Source: Russula earlei
Lineage: Eukaryota > Basidiomycota > Agaricomycetes > Russulales > Russulaceae
Assembly: GCA_025769875.1 (NCBI GenBank)
Contig: JAGFNK010000107.1
Location: forward strand, 62,001 to 126,000
Direction: 5' to 3'
DNA: 64,000 nt
In this document: positions 11,470-22,803 of the stretch, piece after piece
How positions within the stretch are numbered: the first letter of the stretch is position 1
Layout: the number at the start of each line of letters is the position of its first letter
Translations under genes and position numbers: made by a program
Notes under the pieces: model-generated
Database searches by the model: none
Told to the model about the DNA's origin: nothing
What the model saw: the letters and a program-made list of their open reading frames with translations, nothing else

Positions 11470-12642
11470 TGAGCGCACAATCATGTCACAATGGCTACTT
11501 CCTCTCACTAACAGAACCATTCCTCTGATACTATTGGCCCCTCCTAATTTTATGCATGCTGATGGTGGGGTAGTGTCACCCTGTATGAAAACTGTCAGCA
11601 TTTCTATTTTCGGGCGGAAAGTGAGCGAATAGAGCTAGTAGGACATCAATGACAGGTGCGAGATGGAAGGCATGGAAAGGGAGCTTCCATCCTATGTGGC
11701 ACAGAAGCAGCGAATCTTAGTCGACATGCAATATGATTGAAGTTTGTGTTGCAGGGAACTGGGACGAATTGACCTGTCAGATGGAAGTGCAAAGCTACTG
11801 TTGACGCTGACCGATGAACATGGAGTAAGTTGGTGCGGAGAATTGTGCAGCCTAGCCTGGGCCACTGAAGCAAGCATTTAGGTACACCCAGGGGCCAATG
11901 AGGGAGCAAGCATCTGAGCTCTCGCGGACATTGGAGGCAGCGGGTTCCCCTTCTCTTCTAAGACTCAACTTTATGCTCGCGAGGGTTGTTACAAGCCTGA
12001 GGTTTCGAATGGGCAGATGAGATGCAGGGTGCCAGGCAAGTGCTATCATAGGCTGGTCATTCTGTGACTGTTTGCCCACATGACATGTCGGGAAATTGGG
12101 AGGCCATTATAATGAGATTGTATAAAGATTCAAATTTCCGACATGTGTTTTGGCCCGGCGGTGGATATAGAGTCGTGTACTACCTAGTGCTGGCTTGGGA
12201 AACTAGCACAGGGAATAGGGGCCTGTATGGACCTATGGGGATGAGGGGCTTGAAAAACGGCATCGAAGTTGGCTATGGCTCGGACGATGCATAGCTTAGC
12301 AAAAGCGAGCGGGTGACACCGGCATCAGTGTTAAGCGCGTGCGATCGACCCCGGCAGATCACAAGCGGATCACGGTGATTATGTCAGCGATACGTCTAAG
12401 CGCGAGTTTTACTTGTTGTTCAGCAGTTGACTTTCGCGCCCCTTCAGAAACACAGACACATGTCGGTGACCACTGAGCACCGCAGGCCCTAGAAATCCCA
12501 GGATAAAGCGAATGACGCGCTGCGGACAACTTTAGCTCCCAACGTATTTTTGGGGCCTCTGTTGCAGAAGCGACGCATGATGGAAGCGACTTCTAGTGGA
12601 GTATAAAGTAAAGATTGCATCGACGGACTCGTCCACCCGGAC
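11470..12642. other. Intergenic, no gene seen
   Basis: Spacer between the transposon and the phosphatase gene. Only short scattered ORFs on both strands; the right part presumably carries the phosphatase promoter. Confidence 0.6.
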
Positions 12643-14912
12643 ATGATCCTATTCCCCAAGCTCGGCCTCCTTGCTCTCATCACCGCCGCGTGTGCGCACA
12701 AACGCGGCGAGTCAAGGGCCTCGACGTTTGCTGGTTCGACTTCAACCTTCCAGTTTCCTCCACCTGGTCTGGACACCTCGGTCCCCGATCCCGACTTCCC
12801 CGGCCCAAGCGCAGTCGGGAACGCAGGGCCCACCCCGAGTTCGTCTTTTTTTTCCTCCTCGACTCTGGTAGGGTTCACCCAGACGCTCACACGCACACAC
12901 GCATCGGGCCCGCCGTCCGTGATTTTGACCCTCAGCTGGCGATGAGGCGTTCGCTGTCGAGACCGCGCCGGCCGTCCCCGTGATCGAGAACGAGTCGCCC
13001 GTCGTCCGCCCCGATACCTCTGACCGCAAGGGCCGGAAGTTCGACGTGATCCGCAGTTGGGGCTCACTCTCACCAATGTTCTCCCTTGATCGCGGCACGT
13101 TTGGTCTTCCCGACGCGTCTCCCCTTGTTCCCAATGGTTGCACCTTGAAAGCCGTTCACATCCTTCACCGTCACGGCGCAAGATACCCTACATTGTCCGA
13201 CACCGGCCCTTCGTCCTTCGCGGCCAAGATCAACTCTGCGGCCGCCGGCGCCGGCTTTACTGCTACCGGCCCATTGGCCTTCCTCGACACATGGATTTTG
13301 AAACTCGGCGCCGAGATCTTGACGCCCTTTGGCCGGCAACAATTGTCAGTTTACGCGTCGCTCTTGTCTTTACTCTGTGTCTCCTGACGGTAGAGCGCAG
13401 ATACGAACTCGGTGTCAACACTCGAATCCGGTATGGAGACCTTTTAAAAGAAGCCATGGGGCTCCCTGTGTGGCGCACAACCTCGCAAGGTTGGTAGTCT
13501 CCACCTACAGACGTAGTGTCACAGCTTGATCCGCTTTCGGGCAGAGCGCATGGTAGATTCTGCGTGAGTGAACCTTGACAGACCCGTCCGCTGCGATGCC
13601 TGCAGACTCAAATCTTCCCTGCACAGTCTACAATTCGCGGCCGGTTTCTTTGGCGTACAGGAGTTTTCGACGAGCTACCATCAACTTATCGAGATCGAGT
13701 CATCTGGGTTCAACAGCACCCTTGCCGCATACGATGTGTGTCCAAATAGTAACAACGCGATCGGGAATTTCGGTCACACCCAGGCCGCAAAATGGGCCAG
13801 TATCTATACAGCGCCGATTATCAAGAGGCTTCAACCCCATATCAATGGTGTCAATCTTACCGCTGTAGACATCGTCGCCATGCAGGAAACCTGCGCATAT
13901 GAGGTGCGTCTCGAAGGATGTCCGACACACCGAGTGCGTTGGGACTGAAAGATGCGGAACAAACAGTCTGTCGCGCTTGGCTTTTCCAGCTTCTGCGATT
14001 TGTTCACCGAGTCCGAGTGGGGTTCCTTCGAGTATTTCTTCGGTGCGTGCCCGCTTTGGTCAACGTTCACGATGCATTCTGACCGCGGTCTGGAGACCTC
14101 AAATTCTGGTATGGCAACGGGCCCGGGAACCCTACTGCTGCCGCGCAGGGCATCGGTTACGTCTCGGAGGTCATCTCGCGCCTCACGCAGACGCGCATCG
14201 CGAACTTCGACACCTCGGTCAACTCCACCATCGTGTCCAGCGACGTCACCTTCCCGTTCGGCCAGCCGATCTTTGTCGATGCGACCCACGACACCATCAT
14301 CTCCTCCGGTGAGTTGGGACTTGGATCGCATCGGATCGGCTATTAACGCGACGATGGAATTCTCAAGTGCTCGTCGCCTTGAATTTGACGGGCCTCGCTT
14401 CGAGCGGTCCCTTGCCAACGAACCGCATCAAAAGCAACCGCGTACGTACGCCATCCTTTCCCCCCCCCCTCCCCCTTTCCTTCTTCGGCCCCAGCCCCGC
14501 TCATGGTGTCCCCAACGATACGTTTTGACAGCAATGGGTCACCAGCCACATCGTACCGTTCGCCACGAACCTCGTCGCACAGGCGCTCTCCTGCCCCGCT
14601 CCTTCGAATTCGCATCGTCCTTCCTCTTCCCCTTCCCCCTCCGGCCCGACGACGCACGTCCGATGGATCCTCAACGACGCCGTCGTCCCGCTCACCGGCG
14701 TCGAGGGCTGTCCGTCCAACAGGGACGGCCTGTGCGACCTGCCGACGTACGTCGACGGCACGCAGCGCCGGATCGCGGAGGTCGACTACCGGTTCGACTG
14801 CTTCTCGAGCTACTCGATCCCCGTTCCGGACGACATCCTCGACGGTCGTTTCCCGCCCGCTTTGCGGAACAACGCGACGGCGCCGGTCGGACATGTCGGG
14901 GCCCGCCGCTGA
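12643..14912 (+). CDS. Secreted histidine acid phosphatase (phytase family)
   Basis: Histidine acid phosphatase, the family of fungal phytases and acid phosphatases, which release phosphate from phosphomonoesters through a phospho-histidine. Nine exons: 12643-12838, 12936-13344, 13401-13489, 13545-13563, 13627-13903, 13967-14042, 14096-14308, 14368-14441, 14532-14912; 577 residues. The first ~18 residues (MILFPKLGLLALITAACA) are a signal peptide. The active-site motif RHGARYP lies near residue 144 and the second catalytic motif THD (VDATHDTI) near residue 418. Conserved blocks such as FGRQQLYELGV, ERMVDSALQFAAGFFG and HVRWILNDAVVPLTG confirm the joints. Exon 4 is only 19 nt. Several Asn-X-Ser/Thr sites fit secretion. 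A GAT repeat follows the stop. It converges with the Hsp110 gene. Whether the substrate is phytate is not decided by sequence. Confidence 0.9.
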
Positions 14913-15360
14913 TGATGATGATGATGATGATCCCTTTTTTTCATGGCCCTCCTATGTTTATATTTATCGCCGCATCGTCACTCGTCACTCGTCACTATTC
15001 ACAATATATACACATTACAATCCTTACTTCGAAGGCTGGAGTTCCTCTGTTGTTGCTTCGGGCAACGACGATAATAGGAAGAAAGCAGAGAAAAACCGCA
15101 TGCGAGTCGTGCTAGCAATCGCTGTATCAGTGACGTTGAACGTTGAACATTGAACACCCAATTCGTATATCAGCATCATCGACACAGGGCCACAACGTTC
15201 CAGAGGAAGCAAACAACACGGGAAATATCATCAAAGAACCTTGCCGCGTTGGTGATCTACCTTTAAAACATACAGGTTTCTTCCTGTGTGGTTAAAGCTT
15301 GACGATGAATATGCATCGCTACATGACGCTACACAGAATACAGCTCCTCCGCACGTTTCT
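14913..15360. other. Convergent intergenic spacer
   Basis: 3' flanks of two convergent genes; (GAT)n just after the phosphatase stop. No gene seen. Confidence 0.6.
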
Positions 15361-17925
15361 CTAATCTACATCCATCTCGGGCGGCCCTTGTGTTTCCTCT
15401 GTTCTTAGCTCTGGTTGCGGCGTCTCTGGCTTCGGCGGTGGGTTGGGTGTTTCCGCGCCGCTACGTGGCGTCTCCGCACCATCAACCTTCGGCGGCTTGG
15501 GCTTCGGTCGTGTGAGAATGGGCGTCGCAAAGTAGATAACCTCGTCCCGCTTCTTCCCGATCTCGGCAGCGGTTAGCACCGGATCAACGTTCTTCGGGCG
15601 CTCGGCTTGCCGCACGGACTGATCCTCGAGCCATTTCTGAATCGTCACGGCCTTCTCAACGACCGACTGCTTATCCTTCTCGTCGATGTGCGCAAACCGC
15701 TCTTCTGTCGAAGTTGCTTGCGAGATATACTGGTTGATCGTCTCGCGGAGCTGAGCCGCAGCCCTCGGTCGCTCTTCAGCTTCTCGCCAGCGCGTCGTAA
15801 TGGGATCTCCCAGCTTCTTGGCCGCATCGAAACGGGAGACGTAGGCGGATTTTGTGGCGTCCTCACCCTCCTCCGAGTAAAGCCAGTCTTCATTCTTTGA
15901 CAATTCTGCGAGCAATGCGTCCCTCTCTTGGGGCTGCACGAAGGGTGCATAGCGATCTTCTAACTTGGACCGCATGTCGTAAATGTATTCCTCAAGAGCG
16001 TTCTTGCGTTCCTGGATAGGTTTAGCATTAGAATCTTGATCTGGCACTGTGCATGCAACGCACCTCGGTATCCTGTACCAGCTTGTCGTTTGCGTGCATT
16101 GTGAGCTCTTTCTCCCTATATTTGTCCACCACGGATGAATCAAGTCCTCCATATCCGGCGACGTAGGGAACGGCGTTCTTCTTGACAACCTTTTTCTTTT
16201 TTGGTGGCTCCGTCGACTCGCCGTCGACTTGCATTTCCTCTTTCTCCTCGATCTCCTCCGTATAGACTGCCTCGAAGGACAGAATTCCATGCAGATTCAG
16301 TCGAGCCTTGACACGAACGGTAGAGTAATCGCCCGTTGGTGAGGGACCGACCTCTTTTACTGTGAGGCGCCCAATCCAAGGATTGATGGACCCTGGGAGA
16401 CCACTAGGTTCGGCGTATACAGCCTCAACGTCGAAGGGGGCCTTGCGATAAAAGGTGAGTACCTTGGTTGACGGTATTCCGTTGCCACGAGGGAAGACGA
16501 TCAGTTCGGTGTCTTCCTCCTCATCTGCGAGGCTCTTCTCCCAGCTTACTTTGATGGGGTTGACAGCAATATCATGGATAGCGAAATCGCGCACACGGAA
16601 AACCGGTGAAAGAGTCGCACATGCAAAAGTAGAGCCTCGAGCGCATGCCTCGTCTTGATTGAGTGTCGTCGAGAGAGGCTTGGAAGGGAATACGGATTGG
16701 ATTTTCGCACGTACCGCAGGGACACGGGTCGAGCCGCCAACGAGCTCGATTGCGTCGATCTGCTCAATACTCAATCCAGATTCTTCTAGGGCACGCTGAA
16801 GTGGCGCTGGAATGCGGTCTAAAAGATCTACGATGAGTTGTTCATACTGCTCCCGCGTGAGTCTTGAAGATGCGTCGACGTCGTTCATGATGGATTCGAC
16901 GCTAAGCGGCGCCTCTGCATTCGCCGAAAGGATCTTCTTGAGCTTCTCTGTGGCGGAATACAGCCGGAATGTTGCTTTGGGATTGGAAAGCACGTCGATT
17001 TTATATTTCGTCTTGAATTCCTCCGCAAAGTGCCGGACAAGAGCATAGTCGATGTCGCGACCGCCCAGGTGCGTGTCATATGCCGTGCTCTTGACAGTCA
17101 GCTGTCCCTTGGAGAAGGCGACGACAGCGACAGACATGCTCGAGTGACCGATGTCTACAAAGACGACATGCCGCGGGTTCTCGGGATCTGGGAGGTCGGA
17201 TTTTGTGATGCCGTACCCAAATGCGACGGCAGTGTGGTCGGGAATCAATCGGAGAGGATTCAGACCCGCGATCGCCGCGGCGTTGAGCAGTGCTCGTCTT
17301 TGCACATCAGTATACCAGCCAGGAATAGCGATAACGACGTCCGACACGCCAATTTTGAGTTCTTTCATCGCAATGTCACGCAACCTGCCCAGATACATGC
17401 CTACCAATTGCGTGGCGGAGAAAGCAGTTGGTTCGCCAAGGTAATTGACCTATACGGGCCGAAAGTGAGTCGAAGGAAGGCCGATTTTGTGAGATGGGTC
17501 AGCAGACACACACCTGGGCACCAACAGATCCATCTACATCGAGCAAGTTCACGTGAGTGAACCCCTTCTCGACTTGCTGGATTTCGACATCATGCAACGT
17601 CCGACCGAGAAGTCGCTTCAGCGAGCCGACCGTGTTACGAAAATTTGAGATCTCCTGGGTCTTTGCAGATTCGCCGAGAGCGCGCTGCTTGGGACCGAAC
17701 GAAACAAGTGAGCTAGAGATAGGGAATCAGTGGAGGAATCCGATAAGAGACGGAAGGTGCTCACGGTGTTGCGCGGTTCGATACTTCGTTGGTGATGATA
17801 TCGATTCCTCTGTGTCTTGCAACGCCGATCTATATTATTCGGGTCAAGAAACAAGAGGGAGGGACAAGTGGTTGGGATGATACCTTGCTGTGGAGGGAAC
17901 CAAAATCAATACCGACGACGGACAT
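15361..17925 (-). CDS. SSE1: Hsp110/Sse-type chaperone (Hsp70 nucleotide-exchange factor)
   Basis: Cytosolic Hsp110, which acts as nucleotide-exchange factor and holdase partner of Hsp70. Five exons: 17925-17884, 17829-17765, 17712-17514, 17449-16064, 16011-15361; 780 residues. The ATPase domain begins MSVVGIDFGSLHSKIGVARH, with the phosphate-2 loop VVFVDIGHSSMSVAVV and the adenosine motif ELVGGSTRVPAV. The substr.-binding beta domain carries a typical Hsp110 acidic insert followed by a PKKKKVVKK stretch. The C-terminal helical bundle (EEYIYDMRSKLEDRYAPFV, then EDWLYSEEGEDATKSAY) is characteristic of Hsp110 rather than Hsp70, and the tail lacks EEVD, ending in PPEMDVD. Length is somewhat above yeast Sse1. 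The symbol is by homology. Confidence 0.92.
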
Positions 17926-18444
17926 GGTGGTGACAGAAGGTGGAGGAGGGAGAGCAGCAGCTTCGTGTTTTATTTGATCATTTTCGGTGATCGTGCGTGA
18001 CGTCAAATTTTCGAGAGGCTTCTACAGCCTTCCGACGATGAGTAACAAACATCCCATCTGATACAAAGAACCTATATACACAACAAAAAGAATGTATTAT
18101 AAAAGATTGTCGCTTTTCTTTTTTTCCAAATCAAAAGAAATACACAAATGCAAAAATGTCTAGTGGCAAGCCAGAAAACCAACGAAAGATATCGAAAGTG
18201 AACAGTTAGGCGTACCAGCCGCGCGGTCATGCACACAGGGTCCCTGACGACGGTGGAATCTAGACCCCCACTCTTCCCTCTTCCCTTCGCATGCGGGTCC
18301 TTGGTTGATAGTACAATGCTGGCACGTAGCGGACAAAGCGAGATCGATGTAGATGATCATGCGGTATAGTGATATGGATATCGTAACGGCTGGTAAACAC
18401 GTCCTTCACCAAAGATTATACGCACCGGTAGAGCGAGTATGCTA
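17926..18444. other. Intergenic, Hsp110 promoter side
   Basis: About 0.5 kb between the Hsp110 start and the stop of the glycosyltransferase gene. No ORF of note. Heat-shock elements were not convincingly recognised. Confidence 0.5.
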
Positions 18445-20085
18445 TCATCGCGCCGAGCCAACTTGCATCTCCATCGGCTGCTGAGCGTAATACGGCACGG
18501 GTGACGCTAGATCGTGATAAGGCTGCCTCATCTTGTCATCGGTGATACCCATGCCACCGTCTGCAGCTGCCGTAGCAGCCGTGGGATCGCCAATGCCGGC
18601 GCGGGTACCCCACGCAGTCTACAAATAGAGCGTGTAGTGTTAAACGTTAAAGAAAGACCGAAGGTGTGCCTACCACGTGAAGGGTAAACAGCGCATATAT
18701 TTTCATGATTGCGAAGTAGTACCCGAACAAGATAAATGCAGGAACGTGAACAATGTCTTGAGGACGTTTCCAGAGATGGGGGAGAAGCTTGGCTGTTCGC
18801 GTAGCAAAGAGCCAGACAAGGTAGCTCATGACGACGTTCCTAATAGGGGTCAGACACAAGTTTAAGCCATGGTCGTGATGCAGAGTTCGTACCACCACGG
18901 CAAATGAAAGCCACCAGTTTCCGATGGGATCGTACTCTTGTAGACAATGTATCCGACAAGAGCAGGACCGGCAAGAAGAGTAAGAGGATTGAACAACTTG
19001 TCGACCTGAACGAGATAAACGTCAATCACGCTACAGCAGGAAATATTTGATAATAAGATTTTCACCATCGTATATGCCACATATGGATGAATGGTCCAGA
19101 TGTGCCGTTCCATGAAGAGTGATCGCAAATCGGACCGCCAGGTATTTCTGGTCCACCGAAGCACTTGCTTCAAAAAGCGCCAGTTGGGCTTCATCGTACT
19201 GAGCAAGTCTGCTTCCTTGCAACACTGCACATAGGTACTCCAACCGTGGGTGACCATCCAGCGTGTAAGGAACTTGTCATCACCCGAGTTAAGTTGGTAT
19301 TTGCCGAGCCAGAAATCGTGGGTAAAGCCGTGTAAAAAGTCAGGATCTTTCAAGATGACAGTACGATAGGCCGCTGTTCGTCCAGAGAGACATGGAAGGC
19401 CACCGTCGATGTGTGTTGACGACGTGATCTCAATATTGCGGATAGTGAGGCGGAATGCGGCAAGCACTTCCCACACCGTCATGCGGTCACCAACGGGTTT
19501 CACACTCTGTGAGGTGCCAACTCCGCCGACCTTCTGATCCTCGAAACAGGCCAAAACGTAAGGAAGGAGCGTTGGAGCCCAGATTGCGTCGTCATCGGCG
19601 AAGACAATTATGTCTGTCGTTGTATTTTTAATGCCGTGGGACATCTGTAAGCGCTTATTCGCGAATGGGACCGTTAAGACACGTATGCGCTCGGGGTCGA
19701 CGGAATTGGCAAGGTCTTGCAAGGGACCAAGCATGTTCTCCTCGGTGATGATGAGGATCTCCTTGGGTTTGCCGACGAGCCAGCTGTGGGCAGCCTCCTT
19801 GAACTCCTCACCAGCATCGATGGTGGGGACTATGATGGTGACATCCTCCGAGGCGACGTAAGTGGGATTCTCGGGAAGGGGAACGGGGCGATAGGCGAGA
19901 GACGCAGAAATGCGGATGAGGTACCAAAGATAACGATAAAATCTGTAAAAGTACGTGAGAGGTTGGGGGGCCTGAGGGGGTGTGGAAACTTGGAAACCAA
20001 CCCAATTATACCAAAAGGCACGACTGGTGGCGAAAAAAAAAAAATTCAGTAGGGGTTTTTCAAATGGGAAATTGTGTGCATACAT
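18445..20085 (-). CDS. Membrane-bound family 2 glycosyltransferase (Cps1/hyaluronan-synthase-like)
   Basis: Processive-type GT2 glycosyltransferase. Exons: 20085-18893, 18839-18674, 18618-18445; about 510 residues. The catalytic part has the nucleotide-sugar strand EDVTIIVPTIDAGEEF, the DXD-type motif IVFADDDAIW, an acceptor motif SGDDKFLTRW and the QVLRWTRNTWRS (QxxRW-like) box. An N-terminal membrane/aromatic segment and at least three C-terminal membrane helices (PLTLLAGPALVGYIVY; VVMSYLVWLFATR; VPAFILFGYYFAIMKIY) follow the synthase topology. The C-terminal cytoplasmic tail is short and Ala/Gly/Pro-rich. Known relatives in fungi include cryptococcal Cps1; the polymer made here cannot be told from sequence. 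The 5' end is the weak point: the frame is open through a likely intron-containing leader, so the true start may lie in a small upstream exon. Confidence 0.8.
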
Positions 20086-20590
20086 ATAGGAAAGGTGTCT
20101 CTGGTCAAGTATAGCATTGTAGTGCGTCAGGAGGGACTTAGAACGGGAGGGGGTCGGACAGGGCGATATGTGGGGGGGGGACGAGTATGCAGACTAAATG
20201 AATGGTATGGCTCGTCTCGCGACGAGAAAGATACTGTGGAGGACAGTGGACGTAGAGACGAGGTGATGGTCGTGTAAAGAAGAGAAGAGGAAAAATCAAG
20301 GGCGGCAGAGCCTCAAAACAGAGACAATCATTCGGGGTTGGCTCTCATTCCGGCGACAATCACCGCCCAAGCGGACTTTGAATATTTTTCTCCTTGCCAT
20401 GCCGTCATTATTACACGGTTACGGTTACTGCGCAGCCTCAAAGACACAGAATTGATATTGATTCTACAGTACACATGGTTGTATGGGCGGAAAGGTAATC
20501 CCTGTGCGTGGAGGACACATTGCGAACGGAGCAGAATAGGGCAAGCACTGAGAAATGAGGAAGCCTGATCAAGCGGTTTATACCCTAGAG
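20086..20590. other. Intergenic, no gene seen
   Basis: About 0.5 kb between the glycosyltransferase 5' end and the RBR ligase 3' end; any missing first glycosyltransferase exon would be in its left part. Confidence 0.5.
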
Positions 20591-22571
20591 CTACAAAGTG
20601 TCGACCACAACGTCGTTCCATTTCCACCGTTCCTCGATGTATCCCTTCGCAGTATCCTCAAGGAGAATCTCGTTACGCTTCTGAACGTAAACCGACTTGT
20701 CCGTCACTTTCTGGCGTAACACTGGGATACATTCACTCTCGATCGGTTGTTCCAATAATTCAGAAAGATCCTCCACGGCTCGTTCCAGATCACTGCAGCC
20801 TAGTATTAGCGTGCAACGTCATGTGCAAGTTGAGACACAGACCGTTGGTTGTCTTCAAACATCGCCTTTTGGTTGCCGTTCTGAAGGTAATAAGCCATCG
20901 CATACGTCCATTTGAGGGTCGTACGACAGTTTTCGACAACGTCGACGGCTTTCTTCATAAACTGGACTTCAATCCAGGTCAAGTCCGTCGTAAGCTGCAT
21001 CTCCTCCATCTTCTTCTCCGTCTTCATATAGAGCTCGACTGACAGCTTTGCCGACTGTTCATGATTTGCCCAGCGGTTGTAATACTGTAACGTAAGGGTA
21101 AGCTATAATTGAGAGGACGTGGTCAGAATTGCCCCCACATGAAGATATCTTTCCAAAGAAGCGCGGCTCCTTGACTGCGCGTCACGGGCCTCCACACCCG
21201 ACTGGTCGTCATATCGATTGCAAGAGTACCACGCTGTCCCGTGTTCGGCCCAGGGTCCTATGGAGAGAGAATTAAAGTGGAAATTAAGGTATGTAGAGCT
21301 AGACCATACCCATGCAGACCCAGCAAAACTCATACTTGCACTTCTTGCAGGTCATGTGACTGAAAGGCGTATTGATCGGCACTTGGAGGGCACCGACAGG
21401 TGGAATGGACTTACTTGCAGCCACCGTTCTTCTCAATGGTACTCTGACATTTGCTACACTCCTTGGTATTGCTCTTGATCCAGTTTGCCGTCTCGCTGTC
21501 ATCACGGCATTTCTTCAGCCACATCTTCGCAATGGCACATAATACGGGCCGATGGTCGCCGTCGATGCTACAACCAAAGCAGAACTTGTGTTTCGGGTCT
21601 GCCCCACACGACACGGTCGGGACGATGGTAAACAATGCAGAGCGTGATGACGCAGCAGGGCACGAGACACTTCGATCGCAAGATGGAAAGGGGCAATATT
21701 TGAGGTTTTTGTTACATGCAACATAATTGCGAACCAAGAGTTCGTCGTATCGCGCAGCAGCGTCTTCATCCTCACTGAGCACCTTGTAGACAAAGGGATC
21801 GAGTGCGACAACCCCACAATTCTCCGCCATGCACAAAATGCGGTGCTCGCCTTCGTCACGGATTTTGCTGACAGTGTATATGGTCCAGCATGCTGTGCAG
21901 AACGTGTGACCGCAGGACAATGCAAGCGTGTCGGTGGTGGTGTCATCGAAGCATATAGGACATAGAAAGGGCTCAGAGGAAGAAGATTGCCCCAGCCTCT
22001 TGGAGGATTTACTGGAGCGGGTGACGCGTTTAGAGCGATCTGATACTGGATATGAAGGTTTAGGCACAGGAGAAACGCCTGCTGCAATGGAAATTGAAGA
22101 GGCATTATCCATGTATTTCTCGGTGAGCCGATCTTTATTCCAGTCCAAATGGCGGAGGAGTAGCGCGGCTACGTAACTCTGTGCGATACGCAAGATCCTT
22201 TAGTCGGGATGTAGATGGACACTCATAGACTTACGTCGACGCCGAAGATCGTACTAATATACTCGATATCGGTCACCATGAGGTCCTTGACCTGTTGGTG
22301 GGTCAAAGGAGCGTAGTCCACTTCGTAAGTCTTCTTCCCCTCTGACCCGACCTTAATGTCATCGTCGTCAACCTCATCCATTCCTATGTCCACCTCCTCT
22401 GAAGATGCAGAACCTGCCATGCGACGGGGAATGGCACCAGATTAGGTTATTGGGAGTCAGAATACGGAGAGGGTATGAAGTACCGTCTTCGACGTCCATG
22501 GGCTCCTCATCGTCATAGTCGTCATATTCGTTGTACTCCTCATCGTCAGAGAATTCGTAATCAGAAGACAT
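20591..22571 (-). CDS. Ariadne-type RBR E3 ubiquitin ligase
   Basis: RING-between-RING ubiquitin ligase of the Ariadne/HHARI group, which takes ubiquitin from an E2 onto its own catalytic cysteine. Seven exons: 22571-22484, 22413-22235, 22178-21415, 21359-21310, 21257-21139, 21084-20843, 20792-20591; 547 residues. An acidic N-terminus (about 60 residues rich in Asp/Glu/Tyr) is followed by a UBA-like segment, RING1 (CPICFDD...CGHTFC..CW), the IBR with its Cys/His pairs, and RING2 (ECSKCQSTIEKNGGCNHMTC) with the catalytic Cys in the GGC motif. Then comes the Ariadne domain (GTAWYSCNRY; TWIEVQFMKKAVDVVENCR; WTYAMAYYLQNGNQKAMFE), which in relatives auto-inhibits the catalytic cysteine until neddylated cullin binding. 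It is transcribed divergently from lysyl-tRNA synthetase. Confidence 0.93.
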
Positions 22572-22747
22572 AGTTAGAGATTCGTATGGAGGAAGATGCG
22601 GGGTAAGGGGCGTGTAGCAAGTGGTTAAGTGGAAGTACTACCGTACCCTTTCCTGCCGAGTGTCACGCACGCAGTCACGACGACCGGCCAAATTCAGACT
22701 CAGCGCCGGGCAATTCCCATTCGCGATATTTCGAGTCAGATATATGC
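22572..22747. promoter_or_regulatory. Divergent promoter shared by the RBR ligase and lysyl-tRNA synthetase
   Basis: The two start codons lie head-to-head 176 bp apart, so both core promoters must sit in or overlap this interval. No clear TATA box seen. Confidence 0.6.
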
Positions 22748-22803
22748 ATGCTCAGATCCGCTCGACTCATCTCCCACTATTCACTACGTCGTCCCTTTTC
22801 TAA
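22744..22803 (+). other. Short upstream ORF overlapping the long-form start of lysyl-tRNA synthetase
   Basis: An ATG at 22744, four bases before the long-form ATG and in another frame, opens a 19-codon ORF ending at TAA 22801-22803. It ends before the second in-frame ATG of the synthetase (22826), so it could affect which start is used. Confidence 0.45.

Noticed and set aside
12489..13181. Minus-strand ORF of 230 codons
   Set aside because: Shadow of the phosphatase exons 1 and 2 in a GC-rich region.
16028..17407. Hsp70-like gene starting at the internal ATG 17,407
   Set aside because: It is exon 4 of the Hsp110 gene; upstream exons supply the conserved ATPase N-terminus.
18893..19100. Intron in the glycosyltransferase near 19,030-19,065
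   Set aside because: Candidate splice sites would break the frame, while the unspliced frame is open and fits a membrane segment.
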